Shown here piece after piece: positions 33,144 to 41,229 of a DNA stretch of 64,000 nt (within the stretch, counting starts at the first letter, position 1; every line of letters begins with the position of its first letter). The position numbers and the translations under genes are program-made. The stretch lies in assembly GCF_003044275.1 (NCBI RefSeq), contig NZ_PZPL01000001.1, positions 806,001 to 870,000 on the forward strand, in the 5' to 3' direction. The notes beneath the pieces are model-generated. The model had not been told where the DNA came from. It saw nothing but the letters and a program-made list of their open reading frames with translations, and did no database searches. Origin of the DNA: Rathayibacter caricis DSM 15933 (lineage in GTDB: Bacteria > Actinomycetota > Actinomycetes > Actinomycetales > Microbacteriaceae).

Positions 33144-34394
33144 ATGCCTGACTCCCCGGCACCCTCCTCCCCGAGCCCTGCGGCCGCGCCGCGATCGGCG
33201 CTCGGACGCGCCGCCGGACGGTACTCCCGCGCGTTCGCGGTGCCCGGATCGCTCGCGTTCTCCTCCTCGGGCTGGTTCGGACGGTTCCCCAAGGGCAGCC
33301 TCGCGATCGGCGTGCTGGTGCTCGTCACCGAGGTCTCGGGCAGCTACGCGCTCGGCGGAGCCGTCTCGGGCACGCTGACGCTCTCGCTGGCCGCCGCGGG
33401 GCCGGTCTGGTCGCGGGTGATGGACCGCTGGGGCCAGCGGCGCGCCCTCGCCCTGTCGCTCCCGGTGCTCGTCGCGGCGTCGCTCGGACTCGTCGCCGCC
33501 GTACTGCTCGGCGCGCCCGTCTGGAGCTGGTTCGCCCTGGCGGTACTCGCCGGACTCGCCGTGATCGACATCGGCTCGGCCGTGCGCTCGCGCTGGAGCG
33601 CCGCGACCTCGGACCCCGGGCTGCGGCACACCGCCTACTCGGTCGAATCGGTGGCCGACGAGGCGGCGTTCGTCGTCGCTCCGCCGGTCGTGACCCTGCT
33701 CGCCTCCCTCGTGCATCCGGCGGCGGGCGTGCTCGTGGGCCTCGCGATCGGAGTGATCGGGAGCGGCTCGCTGCTCGCGCAGGTGCGGACGCAGCCCCCG
33801 CTCGCGGTGCGCTCCCCCGGAGGCAGGGCGGTGCCCGTGCGCCTGCCCGCGGCACTGATCGGGGTGGTCGCCGTGTTCGCGACGATCGGAGGCGTCTTCG
33901 GCTCGTTCAACGTGGCCGCGATCGCGACGGCGGAGGCCGCCGGCGCGGATGCCGCGTCGGGCCTCCTGCTGTCGGTCTACAGCATCGGCAGCGTGCTGAC
34001 CGGAGTCGTCGTCGGCGCCGCGCACCTGCCCGGCAGCCCGCTCTCGCGCTTCGTCGTCGCGGGTGTCGCGTTCGGCGTCGTCGTGCCCGTGCTGGTCTTC
34101 TCGAGCTCCCTGCCCGTCCTCGCCGTGCTCGCGTTCCTCGCGGGCCTCGCGACCTCCCCGCTCCTCATCACCGGCTCGAGCCTCGTCGAGACGATCTCCC
34201 CCCGCGCCCGCCTCACCGAGGCCCTCGCCTGGCCCCCCACCGGCCTCGCGATCGGGGTGACCGCCGGCTCCTCCCTCAGCGGCCTCGCCGTCGAGTCCCT
34301 CGGCCCCCAGTCCGGCTTCACCGTCACCGCCGCCTCCGCCGCTCTCGGCGCCCTCCTGACCCTGGCCACCGCCGCGTCCCTCCGCCGCCGCTGA
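33144..34394 (+). CDS. Major facilitator superfamily transporter
   Basis: This 416-residue protein has about 12 membrane segments and an MFS-like loop motif (VMDRWGQRRALALS, the GxxxDRxGRR type). The N-terminal 40 residues are cytoplasmic and Pro/Ala-rich. The substrate is not readable. A TAGACT box lies at about 33074. It is a single-gene unit. Confidence 0.88.
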   Translation: MPDSPAPSSPSPAAAPRSALGRAAGRYSRAFAVPGSLAFSSSGWFGRFPKGSLAIGVLVLVTEVSGSYALGGAVSGTLTLSLAAAGPVWSRVMDRWGQRRALALSLPVLVAASLGLVAAVLLGAPVWSWFALAVLAGLAVIDIGSAVRSRWSAATSDPGLRHTAYSVESVADEAAFVVAPPVVTLLASLVHPAAGVLVGLAIGVIGSGSLLAQVRTQPPLAVRSPGGRAVPVRLPAALIGVVAVFATIGGVFGSFNVAAIATAEAAGADAASGLLLSVYSIGSVLTGVVVGAAHLPGSPLSRFVVAGVAFGVVVPVLVFSSSLPVLAVLAFLAGLATSPLLITGSSLVETISPRARLTEALAWPPTGLAIGVTAGSSLSGLAVESLGPQSGFTVTAASAALGALLTLATAASLRRR

Positions 34395-34655
34395 GGGCCC
34401 GCGTCGGTCAGGTCTCCCGGACGAGGCCTGCACAGCTGAGGCTGAGCACGACGATCGGCCGGAATCCGTCCGCATTGTCGCGTTGAGCCTTACTCGCGAG
34501 GCTGCAGCATCCCGTCCGGAAGACGTGGGTCTCGATACGCCGCTCCGCGGCTACTCGACCAGCAAGGGTGGCCCGCCGTCCGGCCCCGCTCGTGCCGCAG
34601 GCACGGCGCATCCCGCTCGTGCCGCAGGCACGGCCACTTTCCTCACCAGCAGGGT
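34395..34655. repeat. Intergenic repeats: REP palindrome and 23-bp direct repeat
   Basis: A REP-like palindrome lies at 34525-34563. A 23-bp unit with a GTGCC/GGCAC hairpin (core GTGCCGCAGGCAC) occurs twice, at 34585-34607 and 34612-34634, a 27-bp period. No gene is supported here. The element at 34656 follows directly. Confidence 0.75.
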
Positions 34656-34765
34656 GACTGAGAGGGCTCCGGTTGCGTTCATTGCAAGGCGGAGGAGGGA
34701 GTCGTAGCGGAGCTACGGCGACCGACGACAACGCCGCAAGGGACGTGACCGGAGCCCTCTCAGTC
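34656..34765. mobile_element. MITE-like element, 110 bp, 18-bp perfect terminal inverted repeats
   Basis: GACTGAGAGGGCTCCGGT at 34656-34673 is exactly complementary to 34748-34765. A small hairpin (CGTAG...CTACG) lies inside. There is no reading frame. The right end covers the stop codon of the DUF3151 gene. It may be a short non-autonomous element or a large terminator. Confidence 0.6.
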
Positions 34766-35239
34766 CTCGCCGAGGATGACTATGGCGGCGGTGGGGGGGA
34801 GCGCGTCCTCGTGGTACCGCTCGATCTCGGGGATGGCGGCCGGGTCGGCCTGCTGGAGGAAGGTGGTGAGGCGCTGAACCTCGTCGGTCTCGCCGATCGA
34901 TTCGGCGGCGCGGCGGAGGGCGTAGAGAGCGAGGAGGAAGCCGCGGTTGGGGCCGTGGCGCCAGGGGATGGGGCCTTGTCCGCGCCAGCCGGCGGTGCGG
35001 AGGAGGTCGAGGCCGCGGTGGTAGCCGACGCGGGCGTAGGCGTAGGACGGCAGGGCCGCGTCGATGCCCCAGACGCTGTCGGCGAGGAGTGCCCAGGCCA
35101 GCGGGGAGCGCGGGTGGGCGGCGGCGAGGGCGGCGAATTCGACGGCTCCCGGGGTCGCGTGCTTCGCGAGGGCCGCGGTGACCGCGGGGTCCTCGGGGAG
35201 GAGGGTCGGTTCGGGGCCCAGCAGGTTCTCGCCGTTCAT
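34760..35239 (-). CDS. DUF3151 family protein
   Basis: This 159-residue protein fits DUF3151: GPEPTLLPEDPAV near the N terminus, SPLAWALLADSVW, YARVGYHRGLDLLRTAGWRG and EIERYHEDALPPTAA. It is an actinobacterial protein of unknown function, cytoplasmic and helical. A TAGCCT box lies 6 nt before the ATG and no ribosome binding site is seen, so the mRNA is probably leaderless. Confidence 0.88.
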   Translation of the reverse strand: MNGENLLGPEPTLLPEDPAVTAALAKHATPGAVEFAALAAAHPRSPLAWALLADSVWGIDAALPSYAYARVGYHRGLDLLRTAGWRGQGPIPWRHGPNRGFLLALYALRRAAESIGETDEVQRLTTFLQQADPAAIPEIERYHEDALPPTAAIVILGED

Positions 35240-35292
35240 GTCTTCAGGCTAACCCCGTCCTCCTGGGGCGTCACCGTGGAGGCCACTTGATC

Positions 35293-35327
35293 TTGCACAG
35301 TCGTGTGCAACTTCGTACGATGGACGG
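35293..35327 (+). promoter_or_regulatory. Promoter and TetR-type operator of the YhgE operon
   Basis: A -35 box TTGCAC (35293-35298), a 17-bp spacer and a -10 box TACGAT (35316-35321) lie 6 nt before the GTG, so the transcript is leaderless. The 18-bp palindrome TTGCACAGTCGTGTGCAA (35293-35310) covers the -35 box. This arrangement suits autorepression by the TetR-family product. Confidence 0.75.
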
Positions 35328-35951
35328 GTGACCACGAGCAGAGCACCCCGGCGCGACGCCGCCGAGAACCGCGCCGCGATCCTCCTCGCCGCGCGGACCC
35401 TCCTCCGCACCGACGCCGACGCCTCGCTCGAGGCGATCGCGAGCGAGGCGGGAGTGACGCGCCGCACCGTCTACGGCCACTTCTCCTCTCGCGAGGAGCT
35501 CCTCACCACCGTGTTCCGCGAGGGGGCCGCGCGCATCGCCGCGGTCCTCGCTCCCGTGCGGCACGAGGACCCGGCCTCCGAGCTCGCCCTGATCGGCTCG
35601 CGGATGTGGCGCGAGGTCGAGTCGATCCGCGTCCCCGCCCGCTCCGCCCTGCGCTCCCCCTTCGCCGAGCTGGTCTCCGAGACGTTCGAGCCCGTGCGCG
35701 CGCAGCTGCGCGAGACCGCGTCCCGCGGCATCGCCTCCGGCCGCTTCCGCCCCGATCTCGACGCCGGCCGCCTGGCGAGGCTCGTCGAGGACGCCGCGAT
35801 CGCGGTGCTCGACGAGGCCACTGACTCGGATCTCGGCGACGCGGCGGCCGAGCGCCTGATAATGATCGACGTCCTCGCGATCGCGGGCTTCGGCTGGGCC
35901 GACGCCGACGCGCTCGCCGAGCGGGTCGCCGCCGAGGAGGCCCGCTCGTGA
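35328..35951 (+). CDS. TetR-family transcriptional regulator
   Basis: This 207-residue regulator has an N-terminal TetR helix-turn-helix (RAAILLAARTLLRTDADASL; SEAGVTRRTVYGHFSSREEL) and a helical ligand-binding part of ordinary length. It is the first gene of a three-gene operon: its stop overlaps the ATPase-like gene by 4 bp, which overlaps the YhgE-type gene by 4 bp. A palindrome sits on its own promoter, so autorepression and control of the exporter-like pair are likely. Confidence 0.9.
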   Translation: MTTSRAPRRDAAENRAAILLAARTLLRTDADASLEAIASEAGVTRRTVYGHFSSREELLTTVFREGAARIAAVLAPVRHEDPASELALIGSRMWREVESIRVPARSALRSPFAELVSETFEPVRAQLRETASRGIASGRFRPDLDAGRLARLVEDAAIAVLDEATDSDLGDAAAERLIMIDVLAIAGFGWADADALAERVAAEEARS

Positions 35952-36685
35952 GGATCGAGCTGCACGACGTCGCCAAGGGCGGAGCGCTCCCGGCCGTCTC
36001 GCTGACGTTCTCGAGCGGATCGGCGACCCTCGCCCTCACCGAGACGGAGCAGCGCCCCACGGTCCTCGGCCTCCTCGCGAGCGGGCGGATGCGCCCCGAC
36101 AGCGGGCGCATCACCGTCGACGGCGCCGAGGATCCGAAGCGGATGCGCGCCGCGGTCGCCCTGGTCGACGCCCCGGTGGTCAGCGAGCCCGCCCCCGACG
36201 TGACCCTCGCCGGAGTGGCCGCCGAGGAGCTCGTCTTCGCCGGGCGCTCCTCGCACCCGCGCGCGGTCTCGCGCGCGCTCGAGGCGCTCGGCGTCGCCGA
36301 TCTCGCTCGCCGACCGGTGTCCGAGCTCCCCGCGCTCGAGCGCGTCCGCGTGCTCGCCGAGCTCGCGCTGCTCCGCGAGGGGGTGGAGGCGCTCGTGATC
36401 GTCTCGCCCGACCGCCACGGAGGCGACCCCGCCGCCTGGTGGGCGCTCGCCAAGGAGCTCGCCGCGCGCGGGCCGGCCGTCCTCGTGATCGCGGGCACCG
36501 CCTCCGCTTCGGCCATCGCCGCGACGGATCTCCTGCGCACGCAGTTCGACCCCGCACCGCCCACCGCCCTCGCGACCCTCGAGGACGGCTTCGAGGAGGA
36601 GACCGCCGGCGCTCTCCACCGCGCCCTCGCCCCCTCGCTCCTCCCCGAGACCGCCCCCGACCCGATCGACGACATCCGCCCATGA
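35948..36685 (+). CDS. Degenerate ABC-type ATPase-like protein
   Basis: This 245-residue protein has the order of an ABC ATPase but lacks its catalytic parts. Where Walker A is expected it reads LTETEQRPTVLGLLASG, with no GxGKS/T. The signature region is SELPALERVRVLAEL in place of LSGGQ. The Walker B region is VIVSPD. It is therefore unlikely to hydrolyse ATP and may be a structural partner of the following YhgE/Pip protein. The GTG at 35948 overlaps the regulator's TGA, and its own stop overlaps the next ATG. Confidence 0.7.
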   Translation: MRIELHDVAKGGALPAVSLTFSSGSATLALTETEQRPTVLGLLASGRMRPDSGRITVDGAEDPKRMRAAVALVDAPVVSEPAPDVTLAGVAAEELVFAGRSSHPRAVSRALEALGVADLARRPVSELPALERVRVLAELALLREGVEALVIVSPDRHGGDPAAWWALAKELAARGPAVLVIAGTASASAIAATDLLRTQFDPAPPTALATLEDGFEEETAGALHRALAPSLLPETAPDPIDDIRP

Positions 36686-38754
36686 GAATCCGCGTCCCCC
36701 AGATGATCCAGGCGGAGCTGCGCCGCCTCACCGCCACCCCGATGGCCCGCCTCGCGCTGATCGCGCTGATGCTCGTGCCGATCCTCTACGGAGGCCTGTA
36801 CCTCTGGGCCAACCAGGACCCGTACGCGAAGCTGCCCGACGTCCCGGTGGCCCTGGTCGTCGACGACGCCGGCACGACCGCCGACGACGGCACCGCCACG
36901 AACACAGGTGACGAGGTCGCCGACCAGCTCCTCGAGGACCACGCGTTCGACTGGCACCGCGTCTCGTCGACCGAGGCCGCCTCCGGAGTCGACGACGGCA
37001 CCTACGACTTCAGCGTCACCCTGCCTGCGGACTTCTCGGCCGCCCTCGCCTCGAGCGGCAGCGACGCGCCCTACCGCGCCAGCGTCGTCCTCACCACCAA
37101 CGACGCCACGAGCTACCTCGCGAGCACCATCGGCGAGCAGGCCGCGAAGACGCTGCGCGCCTCCATCGTCGAGAAGGTCGACGAGGAGGCGACCGCCCAG
37201 TTCCTCGTGGGCCTCGCGACGATCCGCGGCGATCTCTCGACGGCGGTCGACGGCGGCTCGCAGCTCGTCGACGGCGCGACGACCCTCTCGAGCGGAGCCG
37301 CCTCCGCGCAGGACGGCGCGGGCACCCTCGCCGACGGGGCCGCCCGACTCGCCGACGGAGCCTCCTCCCTCGCCGACGGCACCGCACAGGTCGCCGGCGG
37401 AGTGCAGCAGCTCGCCGACGGGAGCGGCACGCTCGACACCGGCCTGCAGCAGCTGCGCGGCGCCACCGCCGACCTGCCCGCGCAGACCGCGACCCTCGCC
37501 GAGGGCGCCGCCCAGGTCGCCGCGGGCGACTCCGCCCTCGCGGCGCAGGCCGACGCCGTGGGCGCCGCCTCCCAGAAGGTGGCCGACAGCGTCCCCGTGA
37601 TCCGCGGCGACATCGAGGCGAGCCTGCAGGAATCTGGACTGGATCCCGCGCGCATCGCGGAGGTGCTCGCTCTGCTGGATCCGCTCGGCGACGACACTCT
37701 TGCTGCGAACGCCCAGGCGCAGGGCCAGGTCGCGCTGATCGACCGGCTCGCCGGAGGAGCGACGCAGGTCGCGACCGGCGCGCAGGCCCTCGCCGACGCG
37801 ACTCCGGCCCTCACCGCGGGCATCGCGAGCGCGGCCGACGGCTCGTCGCAGCTGACGAGCGGAGCCGCCACCGCCGCCGCCGGGGCGCAGTCCGCCGCGG
37901 CCGGGGCCGCGACCCTCCGAGACGGCGCCTCCTCCCTCCGCGACGGCTCGACGGCCCTGCGCGACGGACTCGGCGACCTCATCACCGGGCTCGGCGACCT
38001 CACCACCGGCGCCACCACGCTCCGTGACGGCCTCGAGGACGGCGTGGTCGCGATCCCCGACCGTTCGGCCGAGCAGCAGGCGGCGCAGGCCTCCGCCATC
38101 GCCGATCCGGTGGCCGTCGACCAGACCGAGGTCGCCTCGGCCGGCACGTACGGCGCCGGACTCGCCCCGTTCTTCGCGAGCCTCGCCGGCTGGATCGGCA
38201 TCTACGCCCTGTTCCTGATCGTGAAGCCGGTCTCGCGCCGCGCGATCACCGCGCTGCACTCGCCCCTCCGGATCACCCTCGCCGGCTGGCTGACTCCGGG
38301 CCTGCTCGGAGTGGTCCAGATGGCCGGGCTGTTCGCGATCATCTCGCTCGCCCTCGGCTTCGACGTCGCCTCGCCGCTCGGCGTCTACGGAGTGATGGCC
38401 CTCGCCTCGCTGACGTTCGCCGCGGTGATCCTGGCCCTCAACGTCTGGCTGGGCAGCGTCGGACAGTTCCTCGGCCTCGTGCTGATGGTCGTGCAGCTCG
38501 TGACTGCGGGCGGCACGTTCCCCTGGCAGACACTCCCCGGGCCGCTCGCCGCGCTGCACCACGTGCTGCCGATGGGCTTCGCCACCGACGCCGTGCGGCA
38601 GCTGATGTACGGCGGCGACGGCGGCGCGGCGCTGCACGACTCCCTCGTGCTGCTCTGCTGGCTGGTCGGCGGTCTGGCCCTCGCGGCGATCGGAGTGGTC
38701 CGCATGACGCGGTTCCGCACCCTGCGCGATCTGCAGCCGTCCCTGATCGGGTGA
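36682..38754 (+). CDS. YhgE/Pip-family membrane protein (ABC-2-like)
   Basis: This 690-residue protein has a first membrane helix (about 22-42, LALIALMLVPILYGGLYLWA), an extracytoplasmic region of about 450 residues and about six C-terminal helices (about 490-670). The outer region has many repeats of the form LADGAxxLAxG and a coiled, helical character, typical of YhgE/Pip proteins. The family takes part in export or phage-infection-related functions; the mechanism here is unknown. The ATG overlaps the stop of the ATPase-like gene. Confidence 0.85.
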   Translation: MRIRVPQMIQAELRRLTATPMARLALIALMLVPILYGGLYLWANQDPYAKLPDVPVALVVDDAGTTADDGTATNTGDEVADQLLEDHAFDWHRVSSTEAASGVDDGTYDFSVTLPADFSAALASSGSDAPYRASVVLTTNDATSYLASTIGEQAAKTLRASIVEKVDEEATAQFLVGLATIRGDLSTAVDGGSQLVDGATTLSSGAASAQDGAGTLADGAARLADGASSLADGTAQVAGGVQQLADGSGTLDTGLQQLRGATADLPAQTATLAEGAAQVAAGDSALAAQADAVGAASQKVADSVPVIRGDIEASLQESGLDPARIAEVLALLDPLGDDTLAANAQAQGQVALIDRLAGGATQVATGAQALADATPALTAGIASAADGSSQLTSGAATAAAGAQSAAAGAATLRDGASSLRDGSTALRDGLGDLITGLGDLTTGATTLRDGLEDGVVAIPDRSAEQQAAQASAIADPVAVDQTEVASAGTYGAGLAPFFASLAGWIGIYALFLIVKPVSRRAITALHSPLRITLAGWLTPGLLGVVQMAGLFAIISLALGFDVASPLGVYGVMALASLTFAAVILALNVWLGSVGQFLGLVLMVVQLVTAGGTFPWQTLPGPLAALHHVLPMGFATDAVRQLMYGGDGGAALHDSLVLLCWLVGGLALAAIGVVRMTRFRTLRDLQPSLIG

Positions 38755-38799
38755 CTTCGAGACGTCTCAGACGCTGGCGCCGGAGATAGCATCGGGGGC

Positions 38800-39618
38800 A
38801 TGGCAGCACATCGCGGCGAGGTCGAGGCCTGGCTCACCGACATGGACGGCGTGCTCGTGCACGAGAACAAGGCGCTCCCCGGCGCGCCCGAGCTGATCCA
38901 GGAGTGGACCGACGCGGGCGTGCCGTTCCTCGTGCTCACCAACAACTCGATCTTCACTCCGCGCGACCTGGCCGCACGCCTGCGCGCCTCGGGGCTGCAC
39001 GTGCCGGAGGAGCGCATCTGGACGAGCGCGCTCGCCACCGCCGACTTCTGCGCCTCGCAGATGCCCGGCGGCAGTGCGTTCGTGATCGGGGAGGCGGGCA
39101 TCACGACCGCGCTCCACGAGGCCGGCTTCATCATGACCGAGACCTCCCCCGACTACGTCGTGGTGGGCGAGACCCGCAACTACAGCTTCGAGGCCATCAC
39201 GAAGGCGATCCGCCTGATCATCGGCGGGGCCCGGTTCATCGTGACGAACCCGGACGCCACGGGGCCGAGCTCCGAGGGCGTCATGCCCGCGACGGGAGCG
39301 ATCGCCGCGCTGATCACCAAGGCCACCGGCAAGGACCCGTACGTCGTCGGCAAGCCGAACCCGATGATGTTCCGCTCGGCGATGAACAAGATCGGCGCGC
39401 ACAGCGAGAACACCGGCATGATCGGCGACCGGATGGACACCGACATCGTCGCCGGCATCGAGGCGGGCCTGCACACGGTGCTCGTGATGACCGGGATCAG
39501 CGACGCCGCCGAGATCGAGCGCTACCCGTTCCGCCCCGACGAGGTACTCAGCGGCGTGCACGAGCTGCTGTCGGGCGAGCCCCTCGAGTCGGAGTTCCCG
39601 CCGGACGTCGTGGTCTGA
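38800..39618 (+). CDS. HAD-IIA family hydrolase (NagD-like)
   Basis: This 272-residue phosphatase has motif I TDMDGVLV, motif II LTNNSIFTPRDLA, a lysine in VVGKPNPMMF and motif IV MIGDRMDTDI. NagD-type enzymes dephosphorylate nucleotides or sugar phosphates. A TAGCAT box lies 7 nt before the ATG, suggesting a leaderless transcript. It is convergent with the RNA methyltransferase gene, 17 bp away. Confidence 0.9.
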   Translation: MAAHRGEVEAWLTDMDGVLVHENKALPGAPELIQEWTDAGVPFLVLTNNSIFTPRDLAARLRASGLHVPEERIWTSALATADFCASQMPGGSAFVIGEAGITTALHEAGFIMTETSPDYVVVGETRNYSFEAITKAIRLIIGGARFIVTNPDATGPSSEGVMPATGAIAALITKATGKDPYVVGKPNPMMFRSAMNKIGAHSENTGMIGDRMDTDIVAGIEAGLHTVLVMTGISDAAEIERYPFRPDEVLSGVHELLSGEPLESEFPPDVVV

Positions 39619-39635
39619 CCCGCGGTTCCTCGCGC

Positions 39636-40289
39636 TCAGAAGCGGACGTGCTGCAGCACCCAGGCGTGCATCGCGACCGCCGCGGCCGCCGACGCGTTGA
39701 TCGAGCGCGTCGAGCCGAACTGCGAGATCTCGAGCACGGCCTCGGAGGCGGCGATCGCCTCGTCCGACAGGCCCGGCCCCTCCTGACCGAAGAGCAGGAC
39801 GCAGCGCTCGGGCAGCGCGAAGGTCTCGATCGGGACGCAGCCGGGCACGTTGTCGATCGCGATCAGCGGCAGTCCCTCCGCCCGCGCCCACTCGACGAGC
39901 TCGGCGACCGTCTCGTGGTGCTGCACGTGCTGGTAGCGGTCGGTCACCATCGCGCCGCGCTTGTTCCAGCGGCGTCGACCCACGATGTGGACCCCGCGGG
40001 CTCCGAACGCGTTGGCGCTGCGCACGATCGAGCCGATGTTCATGTCGTGCTGCCAGTTCTCGACGGCCACGTGGAACGGGTGGCGGGAGCGGTCGAGCTC
40101 GGCGACGATCGCGTCCATCCGCCAGTAGCGGAAGCGGTCGATCACGTTGCGGGCGTCGCCGTGCGCGAGCAGCTCCGGATCGAGCCGCTCGTCCTCGGGC
40201 GGCTCGCCGATCCACGGGCCCACACCGTTGGTCGTCGCCTCGACGGAGGGCGCGGGGCCGGTCTCGGCTGGCCTCTCGTTCTCGTCCAC
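39636..40289 (-). CDS. TrmH/SpoU-family RNA methyltransferase
   Basis: This 217-residue protein has the SPOUT motifs NIGSIVRSANAFG (motif 1), LLFGQEGPGLS (motif 2) and GSTRSINASAAAAVAMHAW (motif 3, with the AdoMet-binding knot). It methylates ribose in tRNA or rRNA; the target position is not evident. The GTG at 40289 is the start of the domain in a longer open frame; TAGGGT lies 8 nt upstream. Confidence 0.9.
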   Translation of the reverse strand: MDENERPAETGPAPSVEATTNGVGPWIGEPPEDERLDPELLAHGDARNVIDRFRYWRMDAIVAELDRSRHPFHVAVENWQHDMNIGSIVRSANAFGARGVHIVGRRRWNKRGAMVTDRYQHVQHHETVAELVEWARAEGLPLIAIDNVPGCVPIETFALPERCVLLFGQEGPGLSDEAIAASEAVLEISQFGSTRSINASAAAAVAMHAWVLQHVRF

Positions 40290-40403
40290 GATCGGCAACC
40301 CTACAAGGGCCGACCGCGGCGACCGGCCGCTTCCCTCCGTGCGCCGACGCCCGGGATACTGACGCAGGGGCACGCCGAGAACGTCTCCCGCGAGGAGACG
40401 ACC

Positions 40404-41228
40404 ATGACCCGCTTCCACCCCGCTCTGCGCGCCGGAGTCGCGACGGCCGCGGTGCTGCTCGCCCTGGCCGGATGCGCCGAGCCGGCGACGCGAGCCCCCT
40501 CGACTCCCAGTGCCGCGGGGACGGCGGCTCCGGTGCCCGATGCCACGGATCCGAGCGCGACGCCGGGGGCCACTGATCCGAGCGCGGCGCCGACGACCAC
40601 CGCTCCGAGCGCCGGGGTGCCGACCGGTGGCGCGACCACCGGCCCGGGCGCGCAGGCCTCGCCTCCCGCGCTCAGCGACCTCGTGCTCACTCCGGACGGG
40701 CTGATCGCGCCCGACGGATCCGCCTCGCTGATCGTCGGGCAGCCGATCCCCGCGGGTGTCGGCGCGGCGGCCCTCGCCGTGTTCGACGCGGACTTCTGCA
40801 CCCCGGCCTGGGTGGAGGCGGGCGTCGAGGTCGACGGAGCGCCCGGCCGCTGGGTGCCGAACTACCCCGACGAGACGCAGGCGGGAGTGCTGGGGCGGTT
40901 CCCGTTCGGACTCCTCGCCGACGAGGAGGCCGCTCCGCTGCGGCTGATCCTCGTGAGTAGCCCGGCGCTCCGGAGCGCGGGCGGTGCCGGCATCGGCTCC
41001 ACGCGCGCCGAGCTCGAGGCGGCGCTCGGGGGCGCGGCGCAGGTGACCGACACCGACGACCCGGCGGGCGTGGACGTGTACACCGTGCGCGGCGCGAACG
41101 CGAGCCTCACCTTCGAGGTGGGCAACGGCACCGACGTCGTCGAGCTCGCCCACGTCGGGCCTCTGCTCGACGTGCCCCTCAGGCTGTGGGGGACGGACGC
41201 CGGGCCGTACGGCTGCAGCCTGGTCTGA
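40404..41228 (+). CDS. Hypothetical lipoprotein
   Basis: This 274-residue lipoprotein has a signal peptide and lipobox (LALAGC) with Cys near residue 24, then a Ser/Thr/Pro-rich linker (about 25-88, repeated ATDPSA) and a compact C-terminal domain with two cysteines (FCTPAW and YGCSLV). A region around STRAELEAALGG may be a separate small module. GAGGAGA precedes the ATG. The function is unknown. It is convergent with the next operon, one base apart. Confidence 0.75.
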   Translation: MTRFHPALRAGVATAAVLLALAGCAEPATRAPSTPSAAGTAAPVPDATDPSATPGATDPSAAPTTTAPSAGVPTGGATTGPGAQASPPALSDLVLTPDGLIAPDGSASLIVGQPIPAGVGAAALAVFDADFCTPAWVEAGVEVDGAPGRWVPNYPDETQAGVLGRFPFGLLADEEAAPLRLILVSSPALRSAGGAGIGSTRAELEAALGGAAQVTDTDDPAGVDVYTVRGANASLTFEVGNGTDVVELAHVGPLLDVPLRLWGTDAGPYGCSLV

Positions 41229-41229
41229 C

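Noticed and set aside
35503..38637. Frame of about 1040 residues antisense to the TetR/ATPase-like/YhgE operon
   Set aside because: It mirrors the repetitive YhgE region and has no recognisable motif; the operon genes overlap cleanly on +.
41229..41229. Terminator between the convergent lipoprotein and septum-like genes
   Set aside because: The stop codons are one base apart and no hairpin is visible between them.
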